NCBI GenBank assembly: GCA_034698045.1
Contig: JAQGAU010000972.1
Span: 1 to 22,286 of the forward strand
Direction of reading: 5' to 3'
DNA from: Paramacrobiotus richtersi
Lineage: Eukaryota; Tardigrada; Eutardigrada; Parachela; Macrobiotidae
DNA: 22,286 nt
Shown here: in pieces, positions 13,571-22,286 of the stretch
How the letters are laid out: every line of letters begins with the position of its first letter
Position numbering within the stretch: the stretch's first letter is position 1
Translations under genes and position numbers: made by a program
The notes under the pieces: generated by a model
Database searches by the model: none
Seen by the model: only the letters and a program-made list of their open reading frames with translations
Told to the model about the DNA's origin: nothing

Positions 13571-14794
13571 ATGCTGGACAATCGTGTTGCGGAAAGATTT
13601 CTCTGCTGTTGGACCCCGGAAAACCGCGAACAGTGGAAGATCAGCCGGGCAATTGACCGGCAGCTCCGCAAATGGGACTCTTTCTCCGATTTCAAACTCC
13701 TCCTACTCGGTACCGGCGAAGCCGGCAAATCCACCATCATCAAGCAGATGCAGATCATTCACAGCAACCATTTTGAAGACGAAAAACACCGCATGACCTT
13801 TATCAGACCTGTGCGGGAGAACGTTCTGGAAACAATGGGCGTTCTGCTGGTCTCGATGGGGGATTTAGGAATACCGCTAAGCGATCCGAAAAACCGCGTC
13901 CATGCCGAAACGATAAAAAAAGAATTCAGAAAACCATATCAAGTGGAACATGCTGAGCGGTTGCTTTTACTGGTCGAGATTTTATGGAACGACAGCGGAG
14001 TACGGGAGTGCTACAGAAGACGCCATGAATTCCCTTACGTTTACCTTCACGATTCGGCAAAGTATTTCTTCGACCGGGTGGATGTTATTGCCAAAGAGGA
14101 ATACGTCCCAACAGAACAAGACATTCTCCGGGTGCGGCAGAGTTCCACCGGGATTCAAGAGTACACGTTCGAAATCCAGGAAGAGGTAATTTTCCGTGTG
14201 ATCGATGTGGGCGGACAGCGAACCGAACGCCGCAAGTGGATCCATTGTTTCGACAACGTCTCGGCCATCATCTTCGTCGCCTCCTTGTCTGACTACGATC
14301 AGACTTTACTGGAACGGGACCCTCATACCGGAGAGAAACACAACGTCAACCGGATGGCCGAAAGCCTGGCATTGTTCAACGTCATCATCCACGAGAAGTG
14401 TCTGCAGAATGCGGCGATCATTTTGTTCCTGAACAAGACGGATATCTTTGAGGAGAAGATCCATGAACGGCACCTGGTGGACTATTTTCCGCGGTACGCG
14501 CTGTTTCAACCAGAAGGACGCACTGACCTTGGACCGCAATGTGATGCGCCGGCTGGGAAGGAGTTTATTCTGCGCTCGTTCGAGGCGTATGCCAAGTGTA
14601 AACAGGACATTTCGACAAAGGAGTACTTTGATCGGGTGCGCGCGGGCAATGCACGGCAGGCCATGTATCCCGAACAACAACCGCTGTATTCGCACTTTAC
14701 ATGTGCAACGGATACGGACGGAATGAAGGGGATCATTCAGGATGTGGAGGACTACTATGTCAAGATGGCGCTCTATGAGTATAACTTGCAGTAA
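13571..14794 (+). CDS. Heterotrimeric G-protein alpha subunit, Gq-like, divergent, single coding exon
   Basis: This is a GTP-binding signal transducer at the inner face of the plasma membrane, coupling 7TM receptors to effectors. The frame is uninterrupted, 407 aa against about 355 in the family. Motifs: P-loop GTGEAGKST 47-55; switch I arginine Arg189 in VRQSSTG; switch II DVGGQRTERRKW 212-223 with catalytic Gln216; NKTD 288-291; TCAT 377-380; tail EYNLQ. Cys12-Cys13 is a likely palmitoylation site. There is no Gly2 for myristoylation and no Cys at position -4 for pertussis toxin; both fit the Gq class, whose tail is EYNLV. Oddities: Ala51 replaces the usual P-loop Ser (GESGKS), and Ser192 replaces the Mg-binding switch I Thr. 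Extra residues lie at about 250-259, 311-325 and 340-370. Animal G-alpha genes usually have several coding introns, so this looks like an old retrocopy or an intron-loss paralogue. The intact frame argues that it functions. Confidence 0.92.
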   Translation: MLDNRVAERFLCCWTPENREQWKISRAIDRQLRKWDSFSDFKLLLLGTGEAGKSTIIKQMQIIHSNHFEDEKHRMTFIRPVRENVLETMGVLLVSMGDLGIPLSDPKNRVHAETIKKEFRKPYQVEHAERLLLLVEILWNDSGVRECYRRRHEFPYVYLHDSAKYFFDRVDVIAKEEYVPTEQDILRVRQSSTGIQEYTFEIQEEVIFRVIDVGGQRTERRKWIHCFDNVSAIIFVASLSDYDQTLLERDPHTGEKHNVNRMAESLALFNVIIHEKCLQNAAIILFLNKTDIFEEKIHERHLVDYFPRYALFQPEGRTDLGPQCDAPAGKEFILRSFEAYAKCKQDISTKEYFDRVRAGNARQAMYPEQQPLYSHFTCATDTDGMKGIIQDVEDYYVKMALYEYNLQ

Positions 14795-15237
14795 CTGAAT
14801 GTAGGGTAGTTCTTTCATTGCAATGTATTGTTTAAACAGCGGAAGGAAGTACAGTACTGCCTTATACATTGGTGTTGATGCTGCCTATAAATAGGTGCTT
14901 GTTAAAAAAAATTAAAGATAATGATTAAAAACAGTTAATGCGTGATTGTGTCTGACGTGTGACAGTGACGGAGTACCATGACGGTTTGGAATGGTTTAGC
15001 TTTGTAAAGTCATTTGCTTGTAGAGTATGGTAGGGTGCATAACTGCACCTTTGCAAGTGTAAATTCGTAGATATAGATTATAAAATGCCAGTTAATCGTC
15101 ACTGGAGGTGGCCGTAAACTTGTTGGCTCTCCTGACATGTCCCGATCTTTGCACTCGCAGGTGCTTACTCAACGAACAGTAGAATACAAAAACGTCTCAA
15201 GCGTTGTAATTGATTACGAGAAAACCCATGAAAAAGT
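14795..15237. other. Convergent spacer, G-alpha 3'UTR and flank
   Basis: This lies between the G-alpha stop and the candidate importin poly(A) signal. ATTAAA at 14911-14916, about 117 nt after the stop, is the best G-alpha poly(A) signal. The rest holds no ORF or repeat that I can support. Confidence 0.5.
14911..14916 (+). terminator. Poly(A) signal variant ATTAAA of the G-alpha gene
   Basis: It is the common hexamer variant, at a normal distance after the stop and behind an A-rich run. No canonical AATAAA lies nearer. Confidence 0.45.
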
Positions 15238-15243
15238 TTTATT
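15238..15243 (-). terminator. Candidate poly(A) signal AATAAA of importin-beta
   Basis: TTTATT on the plus strand reads AATAAA on the minus strand, 520 nt past the importin stop. If used, the 3'UTR is about 0.5 kb. Confidence 0.4.
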
Positions 15244-15764
15244 TTTAATACTTCATACACACTTTAACATAGTACACAAAGAGTCTTAGATGGAAAAAAA
15301 CAAAACAGTTAGACGCAAAGCACCCTCTTCGGTCGAATAACAGAAAAGATCTCGCCTGAGTTAGCCGCAGGAGGCGCAGTTCCCATTGCGTTGGCACGTT
15401 GCATCTCGATGAAAAAAGAGTTACTTAGCTTCCAAACGGCCATCGCGAGCAGCTACACCGTACAGCAACATAGACAGAAGCGAATCATCTTTCTATCATA
15501 AATCATCTAAAAAGATCACAAAAAGTAACACAATGTTGCATGCGCAAGAAAGAACACAGGACTCTTCAGTTGCAGACGTAACCATCAAAACCGACAACCA
15601 AAGGAAAACGTCAAACAACAAGAACCACACTGTATTTCGCAACAATTCAAAAATAAAAAGAAGAAACTATGAGCACAACAAAAAGCGAGGAGCGAACGCC
15701 GAGAAAGTAACACAAGGTAAAAATATTCAGACGTAAAAAGAAAGAGCCAGCTCATTTTCACAAA
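15244..15764 (-). other. Probable importin-beta 3'UTR, T-rich in sense orientation
   Basis: The plus strand is strikingly A-rich from about 15500 to 15740, so the minus-strand transcript is U-rich. The plus-strand frame at 15533-15736 (opening on TTG) is Lys/Asn/Gln-rich, low in complexity and without relatives I know. I read it as a by-product of this composition. Confidence 0.45.
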
Positions 15765-18700
15765 TTACGCCATTTCCAATTCCGACTGATGAAAAGCACT
15801 CAATGTCGACGCGGTGTTCCCAGAGCAGTTTCGCAGCTTCTTTAATTGCTTCCATGCCCAGCGGCTGAGGTTTCTCGTCTTGTCCTTATTCGACCTCTTT
15901 CCCTTTACCAACAAGGCGTGGAGCTCCGGTTTGTCCAAGTGTGGCAAGATATCCACTCCGCATAGGCCACACAGTGCACTAAATGAACAAGCAGATTTCG
16001 AAAGACATTTCATGGTTTCCCTTGTATTCACATAAGCGGTATAAATACCGGACAACCGTCTACTACAATAATAAGAAAAATTCTCTATGTATTTTACTGA
16101 TATTTATTGTTCAATACATGACGTACACTTGAATGTTTCTAGTTTGCTAATTTGATATCTACATTAAGATATTGTTGAAATGTGTAAAAACTTTACAGTA
16201 AAATGCAAAAACAAGGTACTACAGACTAACGCCTGGCAGATGGCATATCTACATGCTGTTTTGCCCTTGTATCACTGATCTTCTCCATCTCACACCCGAA
16301 CAGAAGAAATCACCTTACAGTCTCTGTTTCATTACGCATAAGGGACAAATTTTTCTACTGAATTCAGATAGTTTATCTGTTACCCGATGAGACAAGCCGA
16401 TGTGAGAATGGTGGAATCTGGTACACTGGCCGCTTCCGTGGCAACACAAGTGATCAGGCGGACAATAGCTTCACTGTACGGACTGATAAGAGCGCTTGTC
16501 CCAGCTGCAAATAAAACGACATGACGTACAGAATAGCAACGAAAATTAAAGAAACTATTGTGTCAGCTGCTCAAAAAAAAGCATAATTCAATTCCCGCAT
16601 AGAAAGAGATCAAATTTATAGATGTGTACTCATCTGTATCCACAACATGACGACGTTTAAGTATCACGTAATGTAACCTAGACAACATCTATATAATTTT
16701 ATCAGTAACCATTTACCAGATTAGCGAAATTAATCAGCCAATAATCTGGTTACCGTTCAATGTACCCGTACCCGTAATTCCGTTAACTATTCCCAGGCAT
16801 GCATCCAGAACGGCGTCCAGCATATCCAAGTACATGTCAGGGTCCTAAGAAAAATGTGCATCGTTTGGGAACGCCTTCCTATGTAGCATAACTCACCGAA
16901 GGTACCGCAATCTCCATGATACACCGAATGGATACGGACGAGAACTGCAGGAAGTGGTGGTTTAGAGAGCTCGCGATGTCGCCCAATGTCTGCACCGCCT
17001 TTGGCTTGACCAGACAGGATGGATCGGTTACATGCTGCAACGCCAATGTCAGCTTAATTTGCACTTACGTAGTATTCTATCCCTTCGGGAAAGAGGCAAA
17101 GTTTATTAAGCAACCCATTACTGACGGCAATTTCTCGAGAATTACACACGCCACGCTACCCCATCCCGTATTAGGCATATGTTCCCTTCCCAGAGCTCCA
17201 CAAGTAACAAACTCTAATGGCATAGTCGTTATACTTACGTCAATAATGTTCAGGATAGACTGCACAATCTCCGGTATCCAAAGCAAAAGCGTTGCTTCAA
17301 AAGTGCGACACATTTCGCCAATGAAAGTTAGCGTGCTGTTTAGCAGCTACAAACACAAACATGTTACTAAATCGACGTCACTACCAAGCCGAGGAAGGTT
17401 TTCCTCACCGCGTGCTCATCATAACTGGTGGCCTTCAAAGCAGCCATGATATGCACTTTCAAATGTTCCAGGAAGGGAAGAAACTCCACATTTAAACCTA
17501 TAAAAAGAACCATTATTCTGCAGCAACCAGAACAAATCTTACAAAACATAGGAGGGAACGAGAGATGCTTCGTACCTTCGAGCATTACGCAGAGACACAT
17601 AAAAGCTTCGGGTTCAGCTTGGAGGCTGCGCCCAACCTGGTGCAACCCCAGAATCCCATTACAGACCGCGAAAATGTATTCAGCAACTTGCATCAGGTGT
17701 TCTCTTTCCAGTCGCTGGATGATAGTCTACAAGGAGTGAAAACAATTGCCAAGATAAGGAATGTGGTTCTGAAGTTTTCTCTGGAAATTCAGGCGACATA
17801 TGCACAAGTGATCACCTGTAACAATGCAAGGAGTTGCTGACAGTACTCCCCTAGATGGTCACGCTCGGTTTTAGATATTTGGGGTTGTCTCTGAAGGATA
17901 GCGTCCAGCTGACCGAGAACCATGGTGAGGTAATGCCATACGGTCTGATACATCTCCTGCAATACAAAACTCTATACCAAATTCTTCTATGACGAATCAC
18001 GGTTACCTGCGGTGAATTGCTCATAAACTCGCTCAGAGCACCAAATGCAGCCATGCGCAAGTTGTTTTGTTCAGAATCCGCTCTAAAAAACAGAAAAAAT
18101 GATTAAATTATCAAGTTGAGCACTTCCAACACGAAACTCACCGAACGGCAGCAGCAGATAGTTGATCAACGACTGACACAAAACAGCCGGACAGCGCGGA
18201 ACTCCGAGGAATATTAGCATCATGACCTGGAGCAGTCCCGTACGAAGTCTGTGCTAGTGCACTCAAAGCCTACGAAAACATCATTACACGGTCTGTTCAT
18301 GTTTCTGTCCAAGATTTTCGCTACAACTGTCACAAGATGCCCTTAAATTCGGCATAGCTTAAATTTACCCAGCATGCACTGGCAGCCACACGAGGAGGAC
18401 CGGTCAAACTGCCGCACAGAGCATCAACAGTGCTATCGAATCGAGCGAGAATAAGGGCCGCTTCAGGGACAAACTGGCACATCCGCTGCACGACCCACGC
18501 AGCACTATCACGCACCGCGATGTTTCCGTCAGTCAGCAATGCGACTATCCCATCGTACGCCTCGACTGCCAGGGTTTCCAGACATTCAGTTTCCGGTCCC
18601 TCTAACACAGATCCTGAAAACCGATCACAAAGTTAAAACCAAGTATCAAAACAATACTCTTCCTCACCGAAAGCGACACAAGCAGCATCCCGAAAACGCC

Positions 18701-20524
18701 AATTAGGACTCTTAATATTATCTTCGATGAAACGACGGACAGGTGGAATAACTTCCTTCTTAGCGCACTGAGCGATCAGCATCAGACAGACACTGGCCGC
18801 TTTACTGGGAACCCATTCTTCGTCGTCACCGTCCGGCTGCTGAGCTAACAACTGGAGCAAACAGGGAACAACAAACTGCAGATAGTCCATGGTAAATCCG
18901 TACGACTTATTTGGAAGAGTCCTTCCTTCATCGCGTGCCTAGAAAACTGTACTTTTACATTTCCGTAATAATCATATCGGTCCATTGCATGCCCACACAT
19001 CAGAAGCGCAATACCACGACTCTTAACAGTCTCGCTTACTTGGGCTTCTTCCAAATTCAAGCTGATCTCCATCTCACACACGGTAGACCAAAACTCAATC
19101 CCTTGCAGCACAATTTCCGGAACTGGTGCATTCATTGCTTGGAACGAAATCTGGAGAACAAATGGGAAATGAGCATAAACAAACATCAAAAGATCTGACT
19201 CGTTAAACCTCAAACCTCACCGGAAAAAAAGCAACTTTCATCCATGGACGCATGAACTCGTAATACAACTGCATGATCTTGACGAGGCACTGCAAGACTC
19301 CAATTTGCAGCTAAAATCACAAGGAAACTTCAACAACTGATATACTGTTGAAATTACTCGCTCACTCTGATATCTCCTGATCGTGTAGTCTCGCAAACGA
19401 CTGTCATAATCCTTTCTCTTTCGTGCTGCAAAAAGGTGAATAAAGTCAACAATCCAAATAAAAATAAATGGAAAAAAATACGAATTACCATACCTCCGTT
19501 TCAAAATTGACTTGGAAAAAGTCCATCGAATTGAACAACGCGGTTGTAGCAGCGTAACGGATTTCAGCGCTACAAGGAAAATACCGTTATGATAAACTCG
19601 TGGTCAGTCAGAACCAGATTGTACCTGGGCTCCTCTTTCCGCATAGCATGGATAACAGCTGACAGGATGATGTCGGAATAATCCTTTACAACTTGGATGT
19701 TCTGCGAATCAAAGAACAGAATAAATCCAGTTTTTTGTTTGTAAATAATAGTAGTAAATAACAGTAGTAATTAGCAAATAAGGACTAACAATCATTCGAA
19801 ACTTACGATCTCTTCGCAGATATAGCCAACAGCTTCCAGACAGGACCGTTTCATCATGGATCCAGTTTCTGTGTTTATAATGGATTCTGCCAAGAACGGT
19901 ATGAGCTCGTGCCGTTCTCCATGCATGGTTTCTGCCAGAACGATGTTAGCAACGCACTGCGCCACAGCTCGACCCAGGACGGCATTGTCGGTTCGTAAAG
20001 CTTCAACAATCTGCGAAACGTACAATCGTCAAATTTTCATCAGAACGATTTCGTGGATACAACATTTGCGATTGATATTTTGACAACCAAACACCGAATT
20101 ACGTACATTCTTCATAGCCAGTCTCCTATCATCAGCGGGAATGCTCCTCCACGCTTCCTGCATGCGCACTTTCATTTCCGTATCCTTCGCGTAGATCGCG
20201 TTCTTGAAGGCCAATGCAGCGCTCTGGCGCACGAACTCCGTATGGTGGACATTTTTAATAATTTCCGATAACTGCAGGACGGTTTGTTGCTGAAAACAGA
20301 ATTCGAGGTTCAAGTCCTTGCCAAAGTATGAGCAACTGTCAGGTCTTACCTCCAACACAGCGAACAAACTGATCAAAGTCTGTTCGTCAGCTTTTTGTTC
20401 CGCTACGGCTGGGTCTGGGGAAAACAAAATGGCGTTAAGAAACCACAACAGGTTTTCGACGTGAAGAGAAATTACCTGGATAACCTGGTGCCAGCAATTT
20501 CTCCTCCGCTCCTCCAGTATCCAT
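15765..20524 (-). CDS. KPNB1: Importin subunit beta-1 (karyopherin beta-1), 21 exons
   Basis: This nuclear import receptor binds importin-alpha or cargo, nucleoporin FG repeats and RanGTP. Exons (minus): 20524-20476, 20414-20350, 20289-20107, 20010-19807, 19701-19625, 19569-19494, 19425-19366, 19310-19221, 19150-19040, 18938-18668, 18613-18369, 18269-18142, 18082-18007, 17956-17816, 17726-17576, 17497-17409, 17346-17239, 17034-16897, 16844-16754, 16504-16384, 15978-15765. All junctions are in phase, giving 895 aa; human is 876. The whole chain reads as HEAT repeats. Landmarks: RMQEAWRSIPADDRR; VGYICEEI; EIVLQGIEFWSTVCE; the acidic loop DGDDEEW at 341-347 followed by KAASVCLML; NWRFRDAACVAFG; SVLEGPE; VRDSAAWVVQRMC; PPRVAASACW; KPKAVQTLGDIA; and the C-terminal WAWKQLKKLRN. 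About 20 residues follow the usual end (LRKLKNQA in vertebrates). The ATG at 20524 puts the first helix at the normal distance from DPAVAEQKADE; an ATG at 20701 cannot be spliced in frame. Most introns are 50-110 nt; the longest are 204, 249 and 405 nt. Confidence 0.97.
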
Positions 20525-21492
20525 TTCCAGATTTGAATTTGTGGCAGAAAAAAGTAGAGCTGACGTTGTAAGAACAGGAAAACTGATTAGCTAATTTAAC
20601 AGCCAAAAACAAACTTGTGACTGATCCCAATCGTTGTCAGTTGCTGGTTCTCGTTCAACTGGTAACTGCGCCGCAAAGGCGGTGTTTACAAATGATGTCA
20701 TTTCCAACCCCGCCCCAAATTGTCCTTATTGGCTCCTTTCTTTGATTACCCCTGGCCCTCTACGATTCTTGCACGCCCTCGTACGGAGATAATTTTATTG
20801 CCTTACTTTACTTTCAAAATTTCAACAGCTTCGCTGAAAGCGGCAAAGCCTGATTAGGTCCACAGACGAACATTAAACGAAAAATAATTTTCTAAGTGTC
20901 CCATAGGTAGTCTACACTCAGCCGTGGCCCGACTAGCGCTTAGACTCTTCAGGTTTTTTTGTAATTAGAAATGTCGCTTGCGACGCTTGGCGATGCCCAT
21001 ACGAAAAGCACCATTCTATTATACCGTGCCAACTAGACAGAAAATAATCAACGTTTGATAGTCGATAGATCTTCCTGTCTGCTTCGTTTGGGCAAGAACG
21101 AATGGGTTTCCAGCGGAGTGTGGCACATGGCGTTTGCTACTGTACGCAGTCGGTCGCTCTGGCGGGCAGCATGGTGCGAAACTGTAAAATGTCCCTACGC
21201 CCGCTGAATGAGTCAGAGTCACAACTCACACTCGGAAATTTTATTCTGCGGGTCAGGCCGATAGCCGGTGATGTAACACTTGCCTTTCAGTCGTTCATTG
21301 CTTTGTCTGAAGGTGGTGGCACGTGCCGTATCTTTAATTTGCACTGAAAGTGTTGTCGCAGCGATTCTTTTTGATTTTTATCAGATCAGACAACTTGTGG
21401 CCATTTTATTTTTACACGATATTTTCACCTTTGCATTGGAAAGCCGACGGCTGCCACTGTACCATTTTTCGCCCGCTGTTGATTCTCAAACG
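20525..21492. other. Divergent promoter region between importin-beta and the last gene
   Basis: About 970 bp separate the two start codons. The importin-proximal part holds a GC-box and a CCAAT box. The remainder contains frames such as 21102-21347 that begin on non-ATG codons, look compositionally unremarkable and are probably leader or promoter sequence. Confidence 0.55.
20707..20732 (-). promoter_or_regulatory. GC-box plus CCAAT box of importin-beta promoter
   Basis: ACCCCGCCCC at 20707-20716 (Sp1/KLF type) and ATTGG at 20728-20732 (CCAAT on the minus strand, NF-Y type) lie about 185-210 nt upstream of the importin start. This is typical of TATA-less housekeeping promoters. No TATA box is evident. 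Confidence 0.4.
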
Positions 21493-21796
21493 ATGACGAC
21501 CACGGAAACTCTCCTCATGGACCATGTCCTGCAGGTTGTGGACGATGAGGACTCGCAGGATACGGACGCTGATGTGGACCACGACGAGGAAGTGCTGAAA
21601 TCGCGTAAACGTCAGCATTCGGCGAAATCCAGTGGCGCACGGCAGAAGCTGATCCGTGGCCGTGGTTATCGTCCTCCGACGAAGCGCGCGTCTTCCACGC
21701 AGACGGAAAGCTCAGGAGGAAGTGTCCATGGCGAGAAATCCCAGTCTGAACCGCTGCATTCGGAGGCTGAGTCGTCGGTGTCCCGTAGTCCAGAAG
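21493..21796 (+). CDS. First coding exon of an unrecognised acidic/basic low-complexity protein (partial)
   Basis: The ATG at 21493 opens 101 codons plus one base up to a good donor, CCAGAAG|GTATGC, so the exon ends in phase 1 and the gene runs on to the right. It starts MTTTETLLMDHVLQVVDDED, followed by an acidic run (DTDADVDHDEE), a basic patch (KSRKRQHSAK), RQKLIRGRGYRPPTKR, and a Ser/Glu-rich region with several SP/SE sites. There is no signal peptide or membrane span. The mix of acidic tract, KRKR-like signal and RG/PP patch suggests a disordered nuclear or chromatin protein, but I do not recognise the family. If the donor is not used, the frame would end at 21897, with AATAAA at 21930-21935. 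Confidence 0.5.
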
Positions 21797-22286
21797 GTAT
21801 GCAACCAGTCAGTCTTTTATGGACGTTTGGTTTTCAACGTGTCACGGCGTGTTGTGGGTCTTCGTGGCGACCCACGAACCAGGTTTCTGATTTGTAGCTT
21901 TGTCATGTTATGTGGTATCGTGTGTGCGAAATAAAAACATTAAAAAAATATTTTTTGCTCGTGGGTTGAAAGTTGAGAAGTACGAGAAACGGAGGAAACC
22001 TTTTGAAGCAAAAATAACAAAAAAATCCCCTATTAACTTTAAAATAAAACTACTAGTGATCAGAAATTCTAAACAGTGTTTGAATCAATTTAAGAAGTAG
22101 TTAGTGCTAATTTTCGCTTTCTACCAAAAAACCGTTACTTTCTTTGGTTAACAACTTCCGGATGAAGATTTGCATAACAATAGATTGCGAGAAAAGCCAC
22201 TATACACGATCGCTGAAATTTTTACGAAGCAGATTATCAACAATAACGAGAATTTATTGTTGTAATTTTCCCACGTTTTATTTCTT
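21797..22286. other. Probable intron or 3' flank at the window edge
   Basis: This AT-rich sequence follows the donor at 21797. The frame 21900-22100 (opening on ATG at 21904 or a near-cognate codon) is Lys/Ile-rich and looks non-coding. I find no acceptor followed by a convincing exon. Confidence 0.45.

Noticed and set aside
10489-14794. Receptor and G-alpha as a functional gene pair
   Set aside because: They are adjacent on one strand but have separate promoters and poly(A) signals, and gustatory-type receptors are chiefly ion channels. Proximity alone does not support coupling.
14306-14869. 187-codon minus-strand ORF
   Set aside because: It is antisense to the G-alpha gene. The sense frame carries all nucleotide-binding motifs.
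15533-15736. Lys/Asn-rich plus-strand ORF
   Set aside because: It opens on TTG, has low-complexity composition in an A-rich tract, and lies antisense to the importin 3'UTR. No domain or splice evidence.
20614-20701. Alternative upstream start for importin-beta (ATG at 20701, MTSFVNTAFAAQ...)
   Set aside because: Its donor (CACAA|GTTTGT) is phase 0 and no downstream acceptor joins it in frame to the exon holding MDTGGAEEK. More likely leader sequence or chance.

Overview
The window is eukaryotic nuclear DNA from a compact invertebrate genome. Spliced genes lie close together, most introns are 50-400 nt with GT-AG ends, and coding phases can be followed across almost every junction. The gene content is animal: a natriuretic-peptide-receptor-type ligand-binding domain, a trefoil-bearing GH31 alpha-glucosidase, an arthropod-type gustatory-like 7TM receptor, a heterotrimeric G-protein alpha subunit and importin-beta. 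The chemoreceptor type and the receptor-guanylate-cyclase-like ectodomain point to an ecdysozoan; a tardigrade is my best guess, but this is inference and no sequence here proves it.

Layout from left to right. (1) 384-3936, plus strand: a multi-exon ANF-receptor / receptor guanylate cyclase ectodomain that stops just before the place where the membrane segment, kinase-homology and cyclase domains should begin. Several frame breaks make it look like a decayed or truncated copy. (2) 9543-4324, minus: a complete 15-exon secreted or lysosomal alpha-glucosidase, 1001 aa. (3) 10489-12292, plus: a complete 4-exon gustatory-receptor-like 7TM protein of 437 aa, followed by an orphan exon-like ORF (12522-12727) that may be the tail of a second receptor. 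(4) 13571-14794, plus: a Gq-like G-alpha of 407 aa in one coding exon, with a TATA box, a probable 5'UTR intron and tiny upstream ORFs. (5) 20524-15765, minus: a complete 21-exon importin subunit beta-1, 895 aa. (6) 21493-21796, plus: the first coding exon of an unrecognised acidic/basic low-complexity, probably nuclear, protein that continues past the window edge.

The receptor-like gene and the glucosidase converge tail to tail, as do G-alpha and importin. The glucosidase and the chemoreceptor diverge from a shared ~0.95 kb upstream region, and importin and the last gene diverge from another. There is no operon logic. A chemoreceptor beside a G-alpha is suggestive, but insect-type gustatory receptors act mainly as ligand-gated channels, so the proximity is not evidence of a shared pathway. 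I saw no virus-like element, CRISPR array, rRNA or tRNA. The most unusual items are the ectodomain-only receptor copy, the divergent intronless G-alpha, and the orphan receptor-tail exon.
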